From the NCBI RefSeq assembly GCF_022533585.1, contig NZ_CP092827.1, forward strand, positions 1,466,001 through 1,530,000: a DNA stretch of 64,000 bases, given 5' to 3'. The position numbers were made by a program, and so were the translations under genes. The notes under the pieces are model-generated. The model was not told the DNA's origin. It was given only the letters and a program-made list of their open reading frames with translations, and did not search any database. The DNA comes from Pseudomonas sp. LS.1a. GTDB lineage: Bacteria > Pseudomonadota > Gammaproteobacteria > Pseudomonadales > Pseudomonadaceae. Positions 36,460 through 45,432 of the stretch are shown piece after piece (the stretch's first letter is position 1; each line of letters starts with the position of its first letter).

Positions 36460-38592
36460 CTAGAAGCTGACCGAAGCCGACAGCCGAGCCGTCCGCGGCG
36501 CTCCCTGGAACAGGTAGTTATCCCCCAGGTAATCCCCCACATCGCGCCAGTAACGCTTGTCGAACACGTTATCCACAGTCAGCCGCAGCACCGTGTCATA
36601 CCCCCCGATGCGCGTGCGGTAGCGGCTACCCACATCGAACACCGTATACCCGCCAACCTCCACGCTCCCCGCCTGGCTCGCATACTTGCTGGCGCTGTAG
36701 CGCGCCCCGCCCAGCAGTGCCAACCCCGGCACCGGCAGGGTGTATTCCGCCTGCAGCGCCGCCCGGAACCTGGGCACGTTGATCGCCTGGTGGCCTTCAT
36801 AGGCATCGGTACCGCTGTTCTGCACCCGCGCCCGAATCGCCGCAGCGCTGGCTTGCACCCGCAGGTTCGAGGTTACCCAGCCGCTGGCGCCCAGCTCCAG
36901 GCCGGTGTTCTTCTGCTGGCCTTGCTGCACGTAGGTGAATTTGTCGGCGCCGTCCGGGCGGGCGTACTGGTATGCCTGGCGGATCTGGAACAGTGCGGCG
37001 CTGAAGCTCAGCCCTTGCCAGTCGTGCTTGAGGCCCAGTTCAAGCTGGTGCGAGGTCGTCGGCGCGAGGATTTCGGCTGCGTTGCTGGCAAACCAGGGGG
37101 CCGTGCCGCCGGCTGAAAGGCCTTTGGCGTAGCTGACGTACAAGGTGGTATCCGGTTGCGGCTTGTAGATGAGCGCGGCATTGGGCAGCAATTCGTATTG
37201 CCGGGTATGGCGGCCGGCCACCCCGTTTTCGTCCCAGGTGCTTTCATCCAGGCGCACTTCACGAGCGCCCAGTAAGGTCTGCCATTGCTCGTTGAAGCTG
37301 ATACGGTCGCTGACGAACAGGCCGTACTGGCGGCTGTCCAGGCGACGTTCGCTAGACCTGATGGGCTTGTCGGATGGATCAAAGGCCGGCGCGCCGGTGT
37401 GGATGTTGCCTGTGCCTATCCATTCCATATAGCTGGGGCGCTGATCCAGCGTGCGCCGCTGTGCACTGGTGCCCACGGTCAGCTCATGCCCTACCCCCAG
37501 CGCATCGAAACGCCCATTGAGCATGGCCAGCGCCTCGTCGGTGCGGCGGGTGTCGTCGGGGCTGCGGAAGTCGTAAATGTCGTAGTCGCCATTGCTGCCG
37601 AAGAACGCGCCTTCGCTCGAGCCCCAGGCAAACGAGCTGTAGTCATCGATAACCACCTTGCTGCGCGAGGCACTCAAGGTCCCGGTCCAGGCCTCGTTGA
37701 AACGGTACTCGAAGCGCCCGCCCAGGTTCAGCGAATCGTTCTGCACCGGCTTGGCCCAGTGCTGGTAGGCCAGGCGGTCGTCCGGGTCGATGCCGTGGGG
37801 CACTTCGCTGCCACCGAGCAACTGGTAACCGGGTACCGAGCGCTGTTCGCGGTGCTGGTATTCGGCATCCAGTTGCAGGGTGGCATCCGGGTTGATCTGC
37901 CAGTCGAAGGCCAGCGAGGCGAAGTCGCGCTTGCCATCGGCATGGTCGACATAGGAGCGGATGTCTTCATGGGCCAGGTTGGCGCGCAGGCCGAACTGCC
38001 GCTCGCTGCCGAACCAGCCGCCCAGGTCGGTGGCCAGGTAGCGTGCGCCCTGTTCGTTGGTCGAAACCGTGATACTGCGCACGTCTTCGGCGCGCTTGGT
38101 CACGTAGTTGACCAAGCCGCCCGGCTCCGACACGCCGCTCTGCAGCCCGGACAGGCCCTTGAGCAGCTCCACCTGCTGCTTGTTCTCCAGAGCTACGTTC
38201 TGCTCGCCGGCGATGGTCTGGCCATTGATGCGGTAGCTGCTGGCGGCATTCAGCTCGAAGCCGCGCACGTTGAAGTTTTCGTAGTAACCGATGGGGGCGT
38301 AGCTTTCGCCCACCGAGGCGTCGCTTTGCAGCACTTCGCTGAGCTTGCGCACCTGGCGGTCTTCCAGCAGTTGCTGGCTGAACACGCTGACCGAAGCAGG
38401 GGTGTCGAGCAGGGGCGCGGGCTGGAAGCCACCTACTGCTGCCTGGCGTGCCTGGTAGCCGTCGTTGGCGTAGGTGTCGGACACCTGCAGCGGGGCCAGT
38501 AACACGCTGTCTTCGGCAAGCACATGAGGGCAATGCAGGGCCAGGCCCAGGCTGAGCAGGCTCAGGGGCAGGCGAGGGTGACGCGGGGGCAT
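36460..38592 (-). CDS. TonB-dependent siderophore receptor
   Basis: 710 aa outer-membrane protein. Signal peptide (MPPRHPRLPLSLLSLGLALHC...), a TonB-box-like stretch (LLAPLQVSDT), a plug domain with YYENFNVRGF, YRINGQTI and GLSGLQSGVSEPGGLVNYVTKR, then a 22-strand barrel ending in the aromatic LSASVSF BAM signal. Family members import ferric siderophores. The exact ligand is unknown and I see no clear Fur box in the upstream 190 bp. AGGAG lies 8 nt before the ATG at 38592. It is preceded by a REP pair. Confidence 0.92.
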   Translation of the reverse strand: MPPRHPRLPLSLLSLGLALHCPHVLAEDSVLLAPLQVSDTYANDGYQARQAAVGGFQPAPLLDTPASVSVFSQQLLEDRQVRKLSEVLQSDASVGESYAPIGYYENFNVRGFELNAASSYRINGQTIAGEQNVALENKQQVELLKGLSGLQSGVSEPGGLVNYVTKRAEDVRSITVSTNEQGARYLATDLGGWFGSERQFGLRANLAHEDIRSYVDHADGKRDFASLAFDWQINPDATLQLDAEYQHREQRSVPGYQLLGGSEVPHGIDPDDRLAYQHWAKPVQNDSLNLGGRFEYRFNEAWTGTLSASRSKVVIDDYSSFAWGSSEGAFFGSNGDYDIYDFRSPDDTRRTDEALAMLNGRFDALGVGHELTVGTSAQRRTLDQRPSYMEWIGTGNIHTGAPAFDPSDKPIRSSERRLDSRQYGLFVSDRISFNEQWQTLLGAREVRLDESTWDENGVAGRHTRQYELLPNAALIYKPQPDTTLYVSYAKGLSAGGTAPWFASNAAEILAPTTSHQLELGLKHDWQGLSFSAALFQIRQAYQYARPDGADKFTYVQQGQQKNTGLELGASGWVTSNLRVQASAAAIRARVQNSGTDAYEGHQAINVPRFRAALQAEYTLPVPGLALLGGARYSASKYASQAGSVEVGGYTVFDVGSRYRTRIGGYDTVLRLTVDNVFDKRYWRDVGDYLGDNYLFQGAPRTARLSASVSF

Positions 38593-38621
38593 GCGGTGGG
38601 GCTCCTGGATGCGCACACCTG

Positions 38622-38728
38622 TGCCGGTCTCTTCGCGGGTAAACCCGCTCCCACAGGGATATCACTGCACCTGAGGATAGTGATTTTCCTGTGGGAGCGG
38701 GTTTACCCGCGAAGAGGCCGGCACAGGC
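38622..38728. repeat. REP inverted pair (30-nt spacer)
   Basis: Arms 38622-38657 and 38688-38728, identical GTAAAC cores and matching CCTGTGCCGG/CCGGCACAGG flanks. The spacer has ATATCACTG and TAGTGAT half-sites. Confidence 0.93.
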
Positions 38729-38789
38729 CATGAAAAAGGCGGCATCTTACAGCCGCCTTCAACATAAAACGATCCAGGCCCGGTGATAT

Positions 38790-39170
38790 TCAGTCTTGGT
38801 TGGCCGGCCGCTTGTGCTGCCGCCAGTTGTCATCGATCTTCGACCAGGTCTTGCCATCGGTAATGGCCATGAGCTTGCGCCCATCCTTGAAGGTAGCCAG
38901 GAAGGTAGCTTGTTCTTCCTTGCCACCCAGCCACAGCCCGGCCAGCAACCCCACCGGCCCGGCTACCAGGGCCCCGGCCATGCCCCAGCCCAGGGCACTG
39001 CCCAGGCTACGGCTGGATTCCAGGCTGGCCAGCCGGAGGTCGCTGATGCGTGCCAGAGAAATCCGCTCGCCCGGGGAGGGGCTGCGCGGGGTCTTGAGTG
39101 TGAGCGATCCGTTGCGATACTCGCCTTCACCTTGCAAGAAATCGCCGGATTGCACCGTGAGTCTTGTCAT
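38790..39170 (-). CDS. Conserved hypothetical protein with one Gly-rich hydrophobic segment
   Basis: 126 aa. Two beta-rich ends flank a glycine/alanine-rich hydrophobic hairpin (GSALGWGMAGALVAGPVGLL). The C-terminal FLATFKDGRKLMAITDGKTW segment suggests an SHOCT- or PH-like small domain, but I cannot name it with confidence. ATG at 39170. It is transcribed toward the TonB receptor, across a REP pair. Confidence 0.72.
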   Translation of the reverse strand: MTRLTVQSGDFLQGEGEYRNGSLTLKTPRSPSPGERISLARISDLRLASLESSRSLGSALGWGMAGALVAGPVGLLAGLWLGGKEEQATFLATFKDGRKLMAITDGKTWSKIDDNWRQHKRPANQD

Positions 39171-39289
39171 AACGTCGTCCTGTCAGGGAAAGGGCATTGA
39201 CCAGCGCCTACTGAGCGCTGCCCAGGCGGGCAAGTCAACGGCCATGCGACGGAGGGTCGTGCGGTGCATTGTCGCCATGGCTAAGGGCC

Positions 39290-39313
39290 TCTTCGCGGGC
39301 ACGCCCGCGAAGA
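39290..39313. repeat. Collapsed REP palindrome
   Basis: TCTTCGCGGGC / GCCCGCGAAGA arms around AC, 16 bp after the MFS stop at 39329 (minus strand). Probable terminator. Confidence 0.85.
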
Positions 39314-39328
39314 ATCCAATAAAAAATT

Positions 39329-40516
39329 TCAGGCCGCTTGCAAAGCGTTCTTGCGCTTACGCTCCGCCAACCCCCAGGCCAGCAACGCCAGCCCGCCAAT
39401 CACCAACCCGGCCACCACAATTCCCATCCAGCTCTGGCGCTGGAACAACTGCGTGCCCAGCAATGACCCCAATGCCCCGCCAATGAAGTAGCAGGTGATA
39501 TACCCGGCATTCAGCCGCGTGCGCGCCTCGGGCCGCAGGGCAATCACTGCATTCTGGTTGCTCACGTGCACCAGCTGCACCGCCAGGTCGAGCATCAGCA
39601 CGCCCAGCAGCAAGGCCGGCAAGGACTGCTCGGCATAGCCCAGCGGGACCCATGACAGCAGCAACACCACCAGCCCCACGGTGGTACCCAGCGAGCCCTT
39701 GCCACGGTCGGCCAGGCGCCCGGCCCAGTTGGCCGACAGCGCACCCGCTGCACCGGCCAGGCCGAACAGGCCTATCACTGCGTCCGAATAGTGGTACGGG
39801 CCTTTCGCCAGCAGGAACGCCAGTGGCGTCCAGAACAGGGCGAACAGGCTGAACGCCAGCAGGCCGAGTAGCGAGCGCAGGCGCAGCACCGGTTCTTCGA
39901 AGAACAGGCGGAACACCGAGCCGATCAGCGCCGGGTATTTCAGCCCGGCATGGCTGTGGTGTTGCGGCAGGCTGCGGTGCAGCGCCACGGCGGTGATGGC
40001 CATCAGCACCGCGGCCAGCACGTAGATGCTGCGCCAGCCACCGAGCTCGGCCATGAAGCCGGCGGCGGTACGCGCCAGCAGGATGCCCAGCAGCAGGCCG
40101 CTCATCAGCGTGCCGACCGCGCGCCCGCGCTGGTGTGGCTCGCTGAGGCTCGCGGCCATGGGCACGAGGATTTGCGCCAATACCGAGAACAGCCCGGTCA
40201 GCGCCGTGCCAAGGATCAGCCAGGGCAGGCTCGGTGCGCAGGCACTGATGACCAGGCCCAGGGTGGAAATGGCGGTCATTACGGTGATCAGCCGGCGCTG
40301 CTCGAACAGGTCGCCCAGCGGCGCCAGCAGCAACAGGCCGGCGCCATAGCTGAGCTGCGCGGCAATGACGATGCTGCCGGCACTGGCGGTGCTCAGGCCG
40401 AACTGCTGGGCAATGCTGTGCAGCAGCGGTTGCGCGTAATAGTTACTGGCTACGGCCAGGCCGGTGGCGGTGGCCATCAGCAGGATCAGGGCACGGCTGA
40501 GCGTGGGGGTGTTCAT
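39329..40516 (-). CDS. MFS transporter (YnfM/drug:H+ antiporter-like)
   Basis: 395 aa with about twelve membrane helices. LAPLGDLFEQRRLI is the loop 2-3 signature, with the 'antiporter' Gly-rich VGTLMSGLLLGILLARTAAGF segment in helix 5. The 12-TMS exporter branch is likely. The basic tail GLAERKRKNALQAA is cytosolic. Neighbours give no clue to its substrate. Confidence 0.88.
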   Translation of the reverse strand: MNTPTLSRALILLMATATGLAVASNYYAQPLLHSIAQQFGLSTASAGSIVIAAQLSYGAGLLLLAPLGDLFEQRRLITVMTAISTLGLVISACAPSLPWLILGTALTGLFSVLAQILVPMAASLSEPHQRGRAVGTLMSGLLLGILLARTAAGFMAELGGWRSIYVLAAVLMAITAVALHRSLPQHHSHAGLKYPALIGSVFRLFFEEPVLRLRSLLGLLAFSLFALFWTPLAFLLAKGPYHYSDAVIGLFGLAGAAGALSANWAGRLADRGKGSLGTTVGLVVLLLSWVPLGYAEQSLPALLLGVLMLDLAVQLVHVSNQNAVIALRPEARTRLNAGYITCYFIGGALGSLLGTQLFQRQSWMGIVVAGLVIGGLALLAWGLAERKRKNALQAA

Positions 40517-40601
40517 GCAGTTCTCGTGGCGGGCAGGAGTAAAGGGGGGATTATCGGAAAGTGTCGGGCACTACATCAATGCATTGTGTGGCAGAGCCTG
40601 T

Positions 40602-40682
40602 GCCGGCCTATTCGCGGGCATGCCCGCTCCCACAGCGATCGCGCAGTACCTGTGGGAGCGGGCGCGCCCGCGAAGAGGCCGG
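40602..40682. repeat. REP inverted pair (12-nt spacer)
   Basis: Arms 40602-40636 and 40649-40682. Cores differ (GCATGC versus GCGCGC). The spacer is 12 nt, the same as at 10338 and 35227. Confidence 0.92.
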
Positions 40683-40699
40683 AACACGGAACCCTTCAA

Positions 40700-41449
40700 T
40701 CAGGCAGCAAACCCGCCATCGACCGTCAGGCTGGCCCCAGTGACATACCCCGCCTCAGGCCCCGCCAGGTAAGCCACGAAGCTGGCAATCTCATCCGCCT
40801 CGCCATACCGCCCGATCGCCATCAGCGGGATCAGGCTGTCAGCGAACTCGCCGCTGGCCGGGTTCATGTCGGTGTCCACCGGCCCTGGCTGAACGTTGTT
40901 CACGGTAATGCCCTTCGGCCCCAGGTCACGGGCCATGCCGCGGGTCAGGCCGACCAGCGCCGACTTGCTCATGGCATAGGGGGCGCCACCGGCAAACGGC
41001 ATGCGCTCTGCGTTGGTGCTGCCAATGTTGATGATGCGCCCGCCTTGGCCCATGTAGCGGGCCGCGGCCTGGCTGGCGACGAATACGCTGCGCACGTTCA
41101 CCGCCAGCATGTGGTCGAAGTCGGCCAGGTCGAATTCGGTCACCGGCGCTACCGCCAGTACACCGGCGTTGTTGACCAGGATATCCAGTCGGCCGAAGGC
41201 CTTCACGGTGTCATCCACAGCCAGTTGCACGGCTGCCGCGTCGGCACTGTCGGCCCGCAGGGCCAGGGCTTTGCCGCCGTTGTCGGTAATTTCCTGAACC
41301 AGCGCCTGCGCCGGGCCGGCGGAGCTGACATAGGTGAAGGCCACCTGTGCGCCTTCGCGGGCCAGGCGTCGCACGATGGCTGCACCGATGCCGCGGGAAC
41401 CGCCCTGTACCAGGGCGACTTTGCCTTCGAGGGTGTGTTGTTTGGACAT
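40700..41449 (-). CDS. SDR-family oxidoreductase (FabG-like)
   Basis: 249 aa classical SDR: GGSRGIGAAI cofactor loop, NNAG, GGRIINIGSTNAERM, YAMSKSALVGL (Tyr-x-x-x-Lys). The basic residue context at the end of strand 2 is unclear, so the cofactor is not assigned. AGGAG lies 6 nt before the ATG at 41449. The upstream frame to 41872 is antisense to the LysR gene. It is divergent from the LysR gene at 41568, its likely regulator. Confidence 0.9.
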   Translation of the reverse strand: MSKQHTLEGKVALVQGGSRGIGAAIVRRLAREGAQVAFTYVSSAGPAQALVQEITDNGGKALALRADSADAAAVQLAVDDTVKAFGRLDILVNNAGVLAVAPVTEFDLADFDHMLAVNVRSVFVASQAAARYMGQGGRIINIGSTNAERMPFAGGAPYAMSKSALVGLTRGMARDLGPKGITVNNVQPGPVDTDMNPASGEFADSLIPLMAIGRYGEADEIASFVAYLAGPEAGYVTGASLTVDGGFAA

Positions 41450-41537
41450 GCTGATCTCCTGCTGGAAGCCAGGCCGGAATGCCTTGGATGGGCGCAGTAT
41501 CGGCGCTTGATTACCTGCTGATAAGATGGCAATCACT

Positions 41538-41567
41538 ATTAGCAGAGTAAACCTTTGGTTGCTAATC
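41538..41567. promoter_or_regulatory. Inverted repeat in the SDR/LysR divergent promoter
   Basis: ATTAGC (41538-41543) and GCTAAT (41561-41566) form a 6-bp dyad spaced 17 bp just before the LysR start. This fits a LysR autoregulatory site. It is inference. Confidence 0.45.
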
Positions 41568-42506
41568 ATGGCCATGGAATCGTTCAATGCGTTGGAATGC
41601 TTCATCCGCAGTGCCGAGGTCGGCAGTTTTGCCGAGGCCGCCAGGCGCCTCAGCATTACCCCGGCTGCCGTGGGCAAGCATGTTGCCCAGCTGGAAGCAC
41701 GCCTGGGGGTGCGGTTGTTCCAGCGTAGTACCCGCAAGCTGACCCTGACCGAAGCGGGGCAGCGATTTCTGGGGGAGGTCAGTGACAGCTTCCGCACCAT
41801 CCAGTACGCCGTGGCTAACCTGGCCAGCAGCGAAGGCCAGCCGGCCGGGTTGTTGCGGGTGAGCATGGGCACGGTATTCGGGCGCTTGTATGTTTTGCCC
41901 TTGCTGGGAGAGTTCCTGCGTCGCTACCCGGCCATTACCCCGGACTGGCATTTCGACAACCGTCAGGTCGACCTGATCGGCCAGGGCTTCGATGCGGCGA
42001 TTGGCGGTGGCTTCGAACTGCCGCCAGGGGTGGTGGCGCGCAAGCTGACCCCGGCGCACCGGGTGCTGGTGGCGGCGCCGGCGTACCTGGGGCGACACGC
42101 GCCGATTGACGACCCGCAGGTATTGCAACGGCATGACGGTATCCTGATCCGCTCGCCGCAGACCGGGCGGGTGCGCTCATGGCCGTTGACCAGCCGCTGG
42201 CAGGTGCAGCAGCCTTTGCAGTTGCGCCAGGCGATGACCATGAGCGATTCGGATGCGGCTTGCGCGGTGGCCGAGCAGGGCTTGGGGATTGCCCTGGTGA
42301 GCCTGCCGTTTGCCGTGCCGTACCTGGAGGGCGGGCGGCTGCGGCGGGTGCTGCCGGACTGGTATGTGGACGATGGGTATATCAGCCTGTATTTCGCCGA
42401 GCACAAGCTGCTGCCGGGCAAGACCCGGGCGTTTATCGACTTTGTGGTGGAGCAGTTTGCCGAGCAGGGGTTGGCGCGGCGGTTCGATGCCTTGCAAACC
42501 CTTTAG
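41568..42506 (+). CDS. LysR-family transcriptional regulator
   Basis: 312 aa. N-terminal winged HTH (GSFAEAARRLSITPAAVGKHVAQLEARLGVRLFQRSTRKL) with a C-terminal two-lobed effector domain. It belongs to the CrgA-like group by its SITPAAVGKHVAQLE helix. ATGs at 41568 and 41574 are both possible. The divergent SDR is the likely target. Confidence 0.9.
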   Translation: MAMESFNALECFIRSAEVGSFAEAARRLSITPAAVGKHVAQLEARLGVRLFQRSTRKLTLTEAGQRFLGEVSDSFRTIQYAVANLASSEGQPAGLLRVSMGTVFGRLYVLPLLGEFLRRYPAITPDWHFDNRQVDLIGQGFDAAIGGGFELPPGVVARKLTPAHRVLVAAPAYLGRHAPIDDPQVLQRHDGILIRSPQTGRVRSWPLTSRWQVQQPLQLRQAMTMSDSDAACAVAEQGLGIALVSLPFAVPYLEGGRLRRVLPDWYVDDGYISLYFAEHKLLPGKTRAFIDFVVEQFAEQGLARRFDALQTL

Positions 42507-42533
42507 ATGTGTATTGCCGGCGATTGGGCCCGG

Positions 42534-43004
42534 TCAGGCAACATCGACTATGAATAGTGCCTGTGCCCCCAGGCTCACCTCATCATCAACCTTCTTGCCG
42601 AGCAACTGCTGCCCCAGCGGCGAGCGCGGGGTAATCACCGTCACCAGCCCGGCCCCCTCGCCAATCTTCAGCCCCGCCGCCTCAGGCCCAAGGAACAACC
42701 GGCGCTGGCTGCCATCCTCGTCTTCCAGGGTTACCAGGTTGCTGATCTGCACCCCACGCGCCGGGTCATAATCGCGCAGCAGCAGTTGCTGGTAAGTCTG
42801 CAGTGCCATGCGAATCTCGGCGCTGCGGCGGGCCTGGCCGGTGGCCAGGTACGAGGCTTCCAGGCCAAGGGTGTCATACTTGTTCTCGGCGATGTTCTCT
42901 TCAGCAGTGGCGGCTTCGTACGCGGTTTGCGCCGCGCGGGTCAGCACATCCAGGTCATGCTCGAGGGTGGCGACGATCTGCGCCAGCAAGTGGGGCTTGT
43001 TCAT
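42534..43004 (-). CDS. GreA/GreB-family transcript cleavage factor-like protein
   Basis: 156 aa. N-terminal helical hairpin (coiled coil with acidic residues, ATAEENIAENKYDTLGLEASYLA) and a C-terminal FKBP-like domain (YDPARGVQISNLVTLEDEDG ... SPLGQQLLGKKVDDEV). The tip acidic residues of GreA/B that stimulate RNA polymerase cleavage are not obviously conserved, so it may be a Gre-like regulator such as Rnk or GfH1 rather than GreB itself. It starts 2 bp after the stop of the 132-aa gene on the same strand, so the two are likely co-translated. Confidence 0.78.
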   Translation of the reverse strand: MNKPHLLAQIVATLEHDLDVLTRAAQTAYEAATAEENIAENKYDTLGLEASYLATGQARRSAEIRMALQTYQQLLLRDYDPARGVQISNLVTLEDEDGSQRRLFLGPEAAGLKIGEGAGLVTVITPRSPLGQQLLGKKVDDEVSLGAQALFIVDVA

Positions 43005-43006
43005 GG

Positions 43007-43405
43007 TCAGTAACAGAACTCCAGCACGTTGGCCTGGCTTTTGTCGGTAGGCGCAGTGCGGTTCTGCTGCAGCCAGAACTGGCACTTGGGGCTGTTGAGG
43101 TTGTGCGGGTTGCCCTGGGCGGCCTCGGCGGCCTGTTGCAGTTCCTGCTTGTGCAGGATGTCCTTGTAGCGTTCGAACATCTCCGCCTGGGCATCCGCCA
43201 CAGGGGCTGGCGCTGGCGGCGTGGCAGGCCGGTACGCGCTGGGGGCCACGGCCTGGGCCAGTGGCTGTACCTGCTGTGGCCACAGTTGCAGGGCCAGCCA
43301 CAGGCTGGCGGCGATGGCCACGGCGCCCAGCCACAGGCCAAAGGCAACGCACAGGATCAACGGCAACGGCTTGAGGGCGATCTTCAGTTCACGGTGGCGC
43401 GGCAT
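43007..43405 (-). CDS. Uncharacterised single-span membrane protein
   Basis: 132 aa. Basic N-terminus (MPRHRELKIALKPLP), one long transmembrane helix (about 16-40), a Pro/Ala-rich linker and an extracytoplasmic end with two cysteines (KCQFWLQ, EFCY) that could form a disulfide. Co-directional with the Gre-like gene, whose start follows 2 bp later. Confidence 0.75.
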   Translation of the reverse strand: MPRHRELKIALKPLPLILCVAFGLWLGAVAIAASLWLALQLWPQQVQPLAQAVAPSAYRPATPPAPAPVADAQAEMFERYKDILHKQELQQAAEAAQGNPHNLNSPKCQFWLQQNRTAPTDKSQANVLEFCY

Positions 43406-43535
43406 GGCAGCTTCCTGGCAGGTGGATCGGGGTGCATTGTCGCATGCGTCTGGGCATTTTTCCGCGCAGGTGCTTTTGTCAGCGACAATTTATGCGCAAA
43501 ATGCGCGGTTTTTCCGCCGGGCGAGGGCAGGGCAC

Positions 43536-44663
43536 ATGAAAGCCACCTGGGACATCTTCTGCAGTGTCGTCGACAACTACGGCGATATAGGCGTGACCTG
43601 GCGCCTGGCCCGGCAGCTGGTGGCCGAGCACGGGCTGGCAGTGCGCCTGTGGGTGGATGACCTCAATGCGTTCACGCCCATGTGCCCAGGGGCCGATGCC
43701 ACCGCCCAGCAGCAGTGGCAGCACGGTGTGGACGTGCGCCAGTGGCCGGTAACCTGGTTGCCGGTGGCGCCGGCTGATGTGGTAATTGGTGCCTTCGCCT
43801 GCCAGTTGCCAGCACCTTATGTAGAGGCAATGCGTGCTCGCGCCACGCCGCCGCTGTGGCTGAACCTTGAGTACCTCAGTGCCGAGGACTGGGTGGAGGG
43901 TTGCCATGGCTTGCCTTCGCCGCAGCCCAATGGCTTGCGCAAGGTGTTTTTCTTTCCCGGCTTTACCGAAAAAACCGGTGGCCTGCTGCGCGAGGGCTCG
44001 CTGCTGGCACGGCGTGATGCGTTCCAGCAGGGCGCACGGCAGGCCTTCTTGCAGGGGCTTGGCGTAAACCCTGAAGCGGGGGCGTTGCTGATGTCGCTGT
44101 TCGCCTACGAAAACCCGCAACTGGGCAACTGGCTCGATGCCATGGCCTCAGGTGAGCAACCTTGTCACTTGCTGGTGCCGCAAGGGCGCGTTGTCGCGGG
44201 GCTCAGCCAGTGGCTTGGCGAGGCGCCGCTGCAAGTGGGCAGCGTGCGCAAGCGAGGGGCGCTGACCGTGCAGGTATTACCTTTCGTCAGCCAGGACGAC
44301 TACGACCGGTTGCTGTGGAGCTGTGATTTCAACGCCGTGCGCGGCGAAGACTCGTTCGTGCGCGCGCAGTGGGCCGGGCAGCCGATGCTGTGGCACATCT
44401 ACGTGCAGGACGAGAATGCCCATTGGGAAAAGCTCGAAGCGTTTCTCGCGCATTATCGACACGGGTTGTCAGGCGATGCCGATGCCGCCCTGCTTGGCCT
44501 GTGGCGTGCCTGGAACATGGACAGCGACATGGGCCAGGCCTGGCAGGCGGCCCGCCAGCACTGGCCAGAACTGCGGCAGCATGCCCGGCGTTGGGCGGCG
44601 CGACAGGCCGCTCAGCCGGACCTTGCCACAGCGCTAGTACACTTTTACCGAAATTCGCTATGA
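43536..44663 (+). CDS. earP: EF-P arginine rhamnosyltransferase
   Basis: 375 aa. It transfers rhamnose from dTDP-L-rhamnose to an arginine of elongation factor P. The catalytic residues known from the family are visible: D13 and D17 (SVVDNYGDIG) and E271-D272 in VRGEDSF. The inverting GT-B (DUF2331) length fits. The start at 43536 gives MKATWDIFCS. efp follows 48 bp downstream. The frame upstream of 43536 is spacer. Confidence 0.95.
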   Translation: MKATWDIFCSVVDNYGDIGVTWRLARQLVAEHGLAVRLWVDDLNAFTPMCPGADATAQQQWQHGVDVRQWPVTWLPVAPADVVIGAFACQLPAPYVEAMRARATPPLWLNLEYLSAEDWVEGCHGLPSPQPNGLRKVFFFPGFTEKTGGLLREGSLLARRDAFQQGARQAFLQGLGVNPEAGALLMSLFAYENPQLGNWLDAMASGEQPCHLLVPQGRVVAGLSQWLGEAPLQVGSVRKRGALTVQVLPFVSQDDYDRLLWSCDFNAVRGEDSFVRAQWAGQPMLWHIYVQDENAHWEKLEAFLAHYRHGLSGDADAALLGLWRAWNMDSDMGQAWQAARQHWPELRQHARRWAARQAAQPDLATALVHFYRNSL

Positions 44664-44664
44664 T
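44659..44664 (+). promoter_or_regulatory. -10 box of an efp promoter overlapping the earP stop
   Basis: TATGAT spans the last sense codon and the TGA stop of earP. It is followed by ACGCGG and a 48-nt leader to efp. A good -35 is not obvious (TAGTAC is 18 bp upstream), so confidence is moderate. Confidence 0.5.
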
Positions 44665-44711
44665 ACGCGGCCTCGATTTTTATAAATCCATCCAGATTCG
44701 GATACTTCGTA

Positions 44712-45281
44712 ATGAAAACTGGTAAAGAACTGAAACCCGGTACCGTCCTGCGGATCGACAACGACCCATGGCTGGTTCAAAAAGCTGAGTTCACCAAGTC
44801 GGGCCGTAACAGCGCGATCATGAAGACCAAGCTGAAGAACCTGTTGACCGGCTACAAGACCGAAACCGTCTACGGTGCGGACGACAAGCTGGACGACGTG
44901 ATCCTGGATCGCAAAGAAGCGACCCTGTCGTTCATCAACGGTGACGAATACACCTTCATGGACACCACCGACTACACCATGTACGAACTGAACGCCGAGG
45001 ACATCGAAGCCGTTCTGCCGTACATCGAAGAAGGCATGGAAGACGTCTGCGAAGCCGTGTTCTTCGAAGGCCGCCTGGTTTCGGTTGAACTGCCGACCAC
45101 CATCAGCCGCCAGGTTGTCTACACCGAGAACGCTGCACGCGGCGACACCTCGGGCAAGGTCATGAAGCCTGCCAAGCTGAAGAACGGTACCGAGATCTCG
45201 GTTGCCGACTTCATCCAGATCGACGAGTGGATCGATATCGACACTCGCGACAACAGCTTCAAAGGCCGTTCCAAGAAGTAA
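44712..45281 (+). CDS. efp: Elongation factor P
   Basis: 189 aa. Three beta-barrel domains (KOW-like N-terminal domain, then two OB folds). It relieves ribosome stalling at polyproline. The modified residue is arginine at position 32 (SGRN loop), the earP-type EF-P, not the lysine of EpmA/B-type EF-Ps. This matches the adjacent earP. A strong terminator follows. Confidence 0.97.
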   Translation: MKTGKELKPGTVLRIDNDPWLVQKAEFTKSGRNSAIMKTKLKNLLTGYKTETVYGADDKLDDVILDRKEATLSFINGDEYTFMDTTDYTMYELNAEDIEAVLPYIEEGMEDVCEAVFFEGRLVSVELPTTISRQVVYTENAARGDTSGKVMKPAKLKNGTEISVADFIQIDEWIDIDTRDNSFKGRSKK

Positions 45282-45298
45282 TACTTCTTGTGAAACGC

Positions 45299-45326
45299 AA
45301 AAAACCCGGCCTTGGCCGGGTTTTTT
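45299..45326 (+). terminator. Rho-independent terminator of efp
   Basis: CCCGGCC/GGCCGGG arms with flanking A- and T-runs 18 bp after the efp stop. Confidence 0.92.
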
Positions 45327-45369
45327 CATGCCTGCGTTTTTGCAGTTCTCGATGCTTGCTCTTGTTTTT

Positions 45370-45416
45370 GTGGGAGCGGCCTTGTGTCGCGATGGGGCGC
45401 AAGGCCGCGCCCACAA
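45370..45416. repeat. Diverged intergenic repeat, not a REP core
   Basis: GTGGGAGCGGCCTTG and CAAGGCCGCGCCCAC form a hairpin around TGTCGCGATGGGG. The GTGGGAGCGG tail is REP-like, but the palindromic core differs, so it may be a second repeat class. Confidence 0.6.
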
Positions 45417-45432
45417 GGGGATCGCGCCAGCC

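Noticed and set aside
36460..38790. Fur box upstream of the TonB receptor
   Set aside because: No GATAAT-type hexamer array in the 190 bp upstream; iron control cannot be claimed from this sequence.
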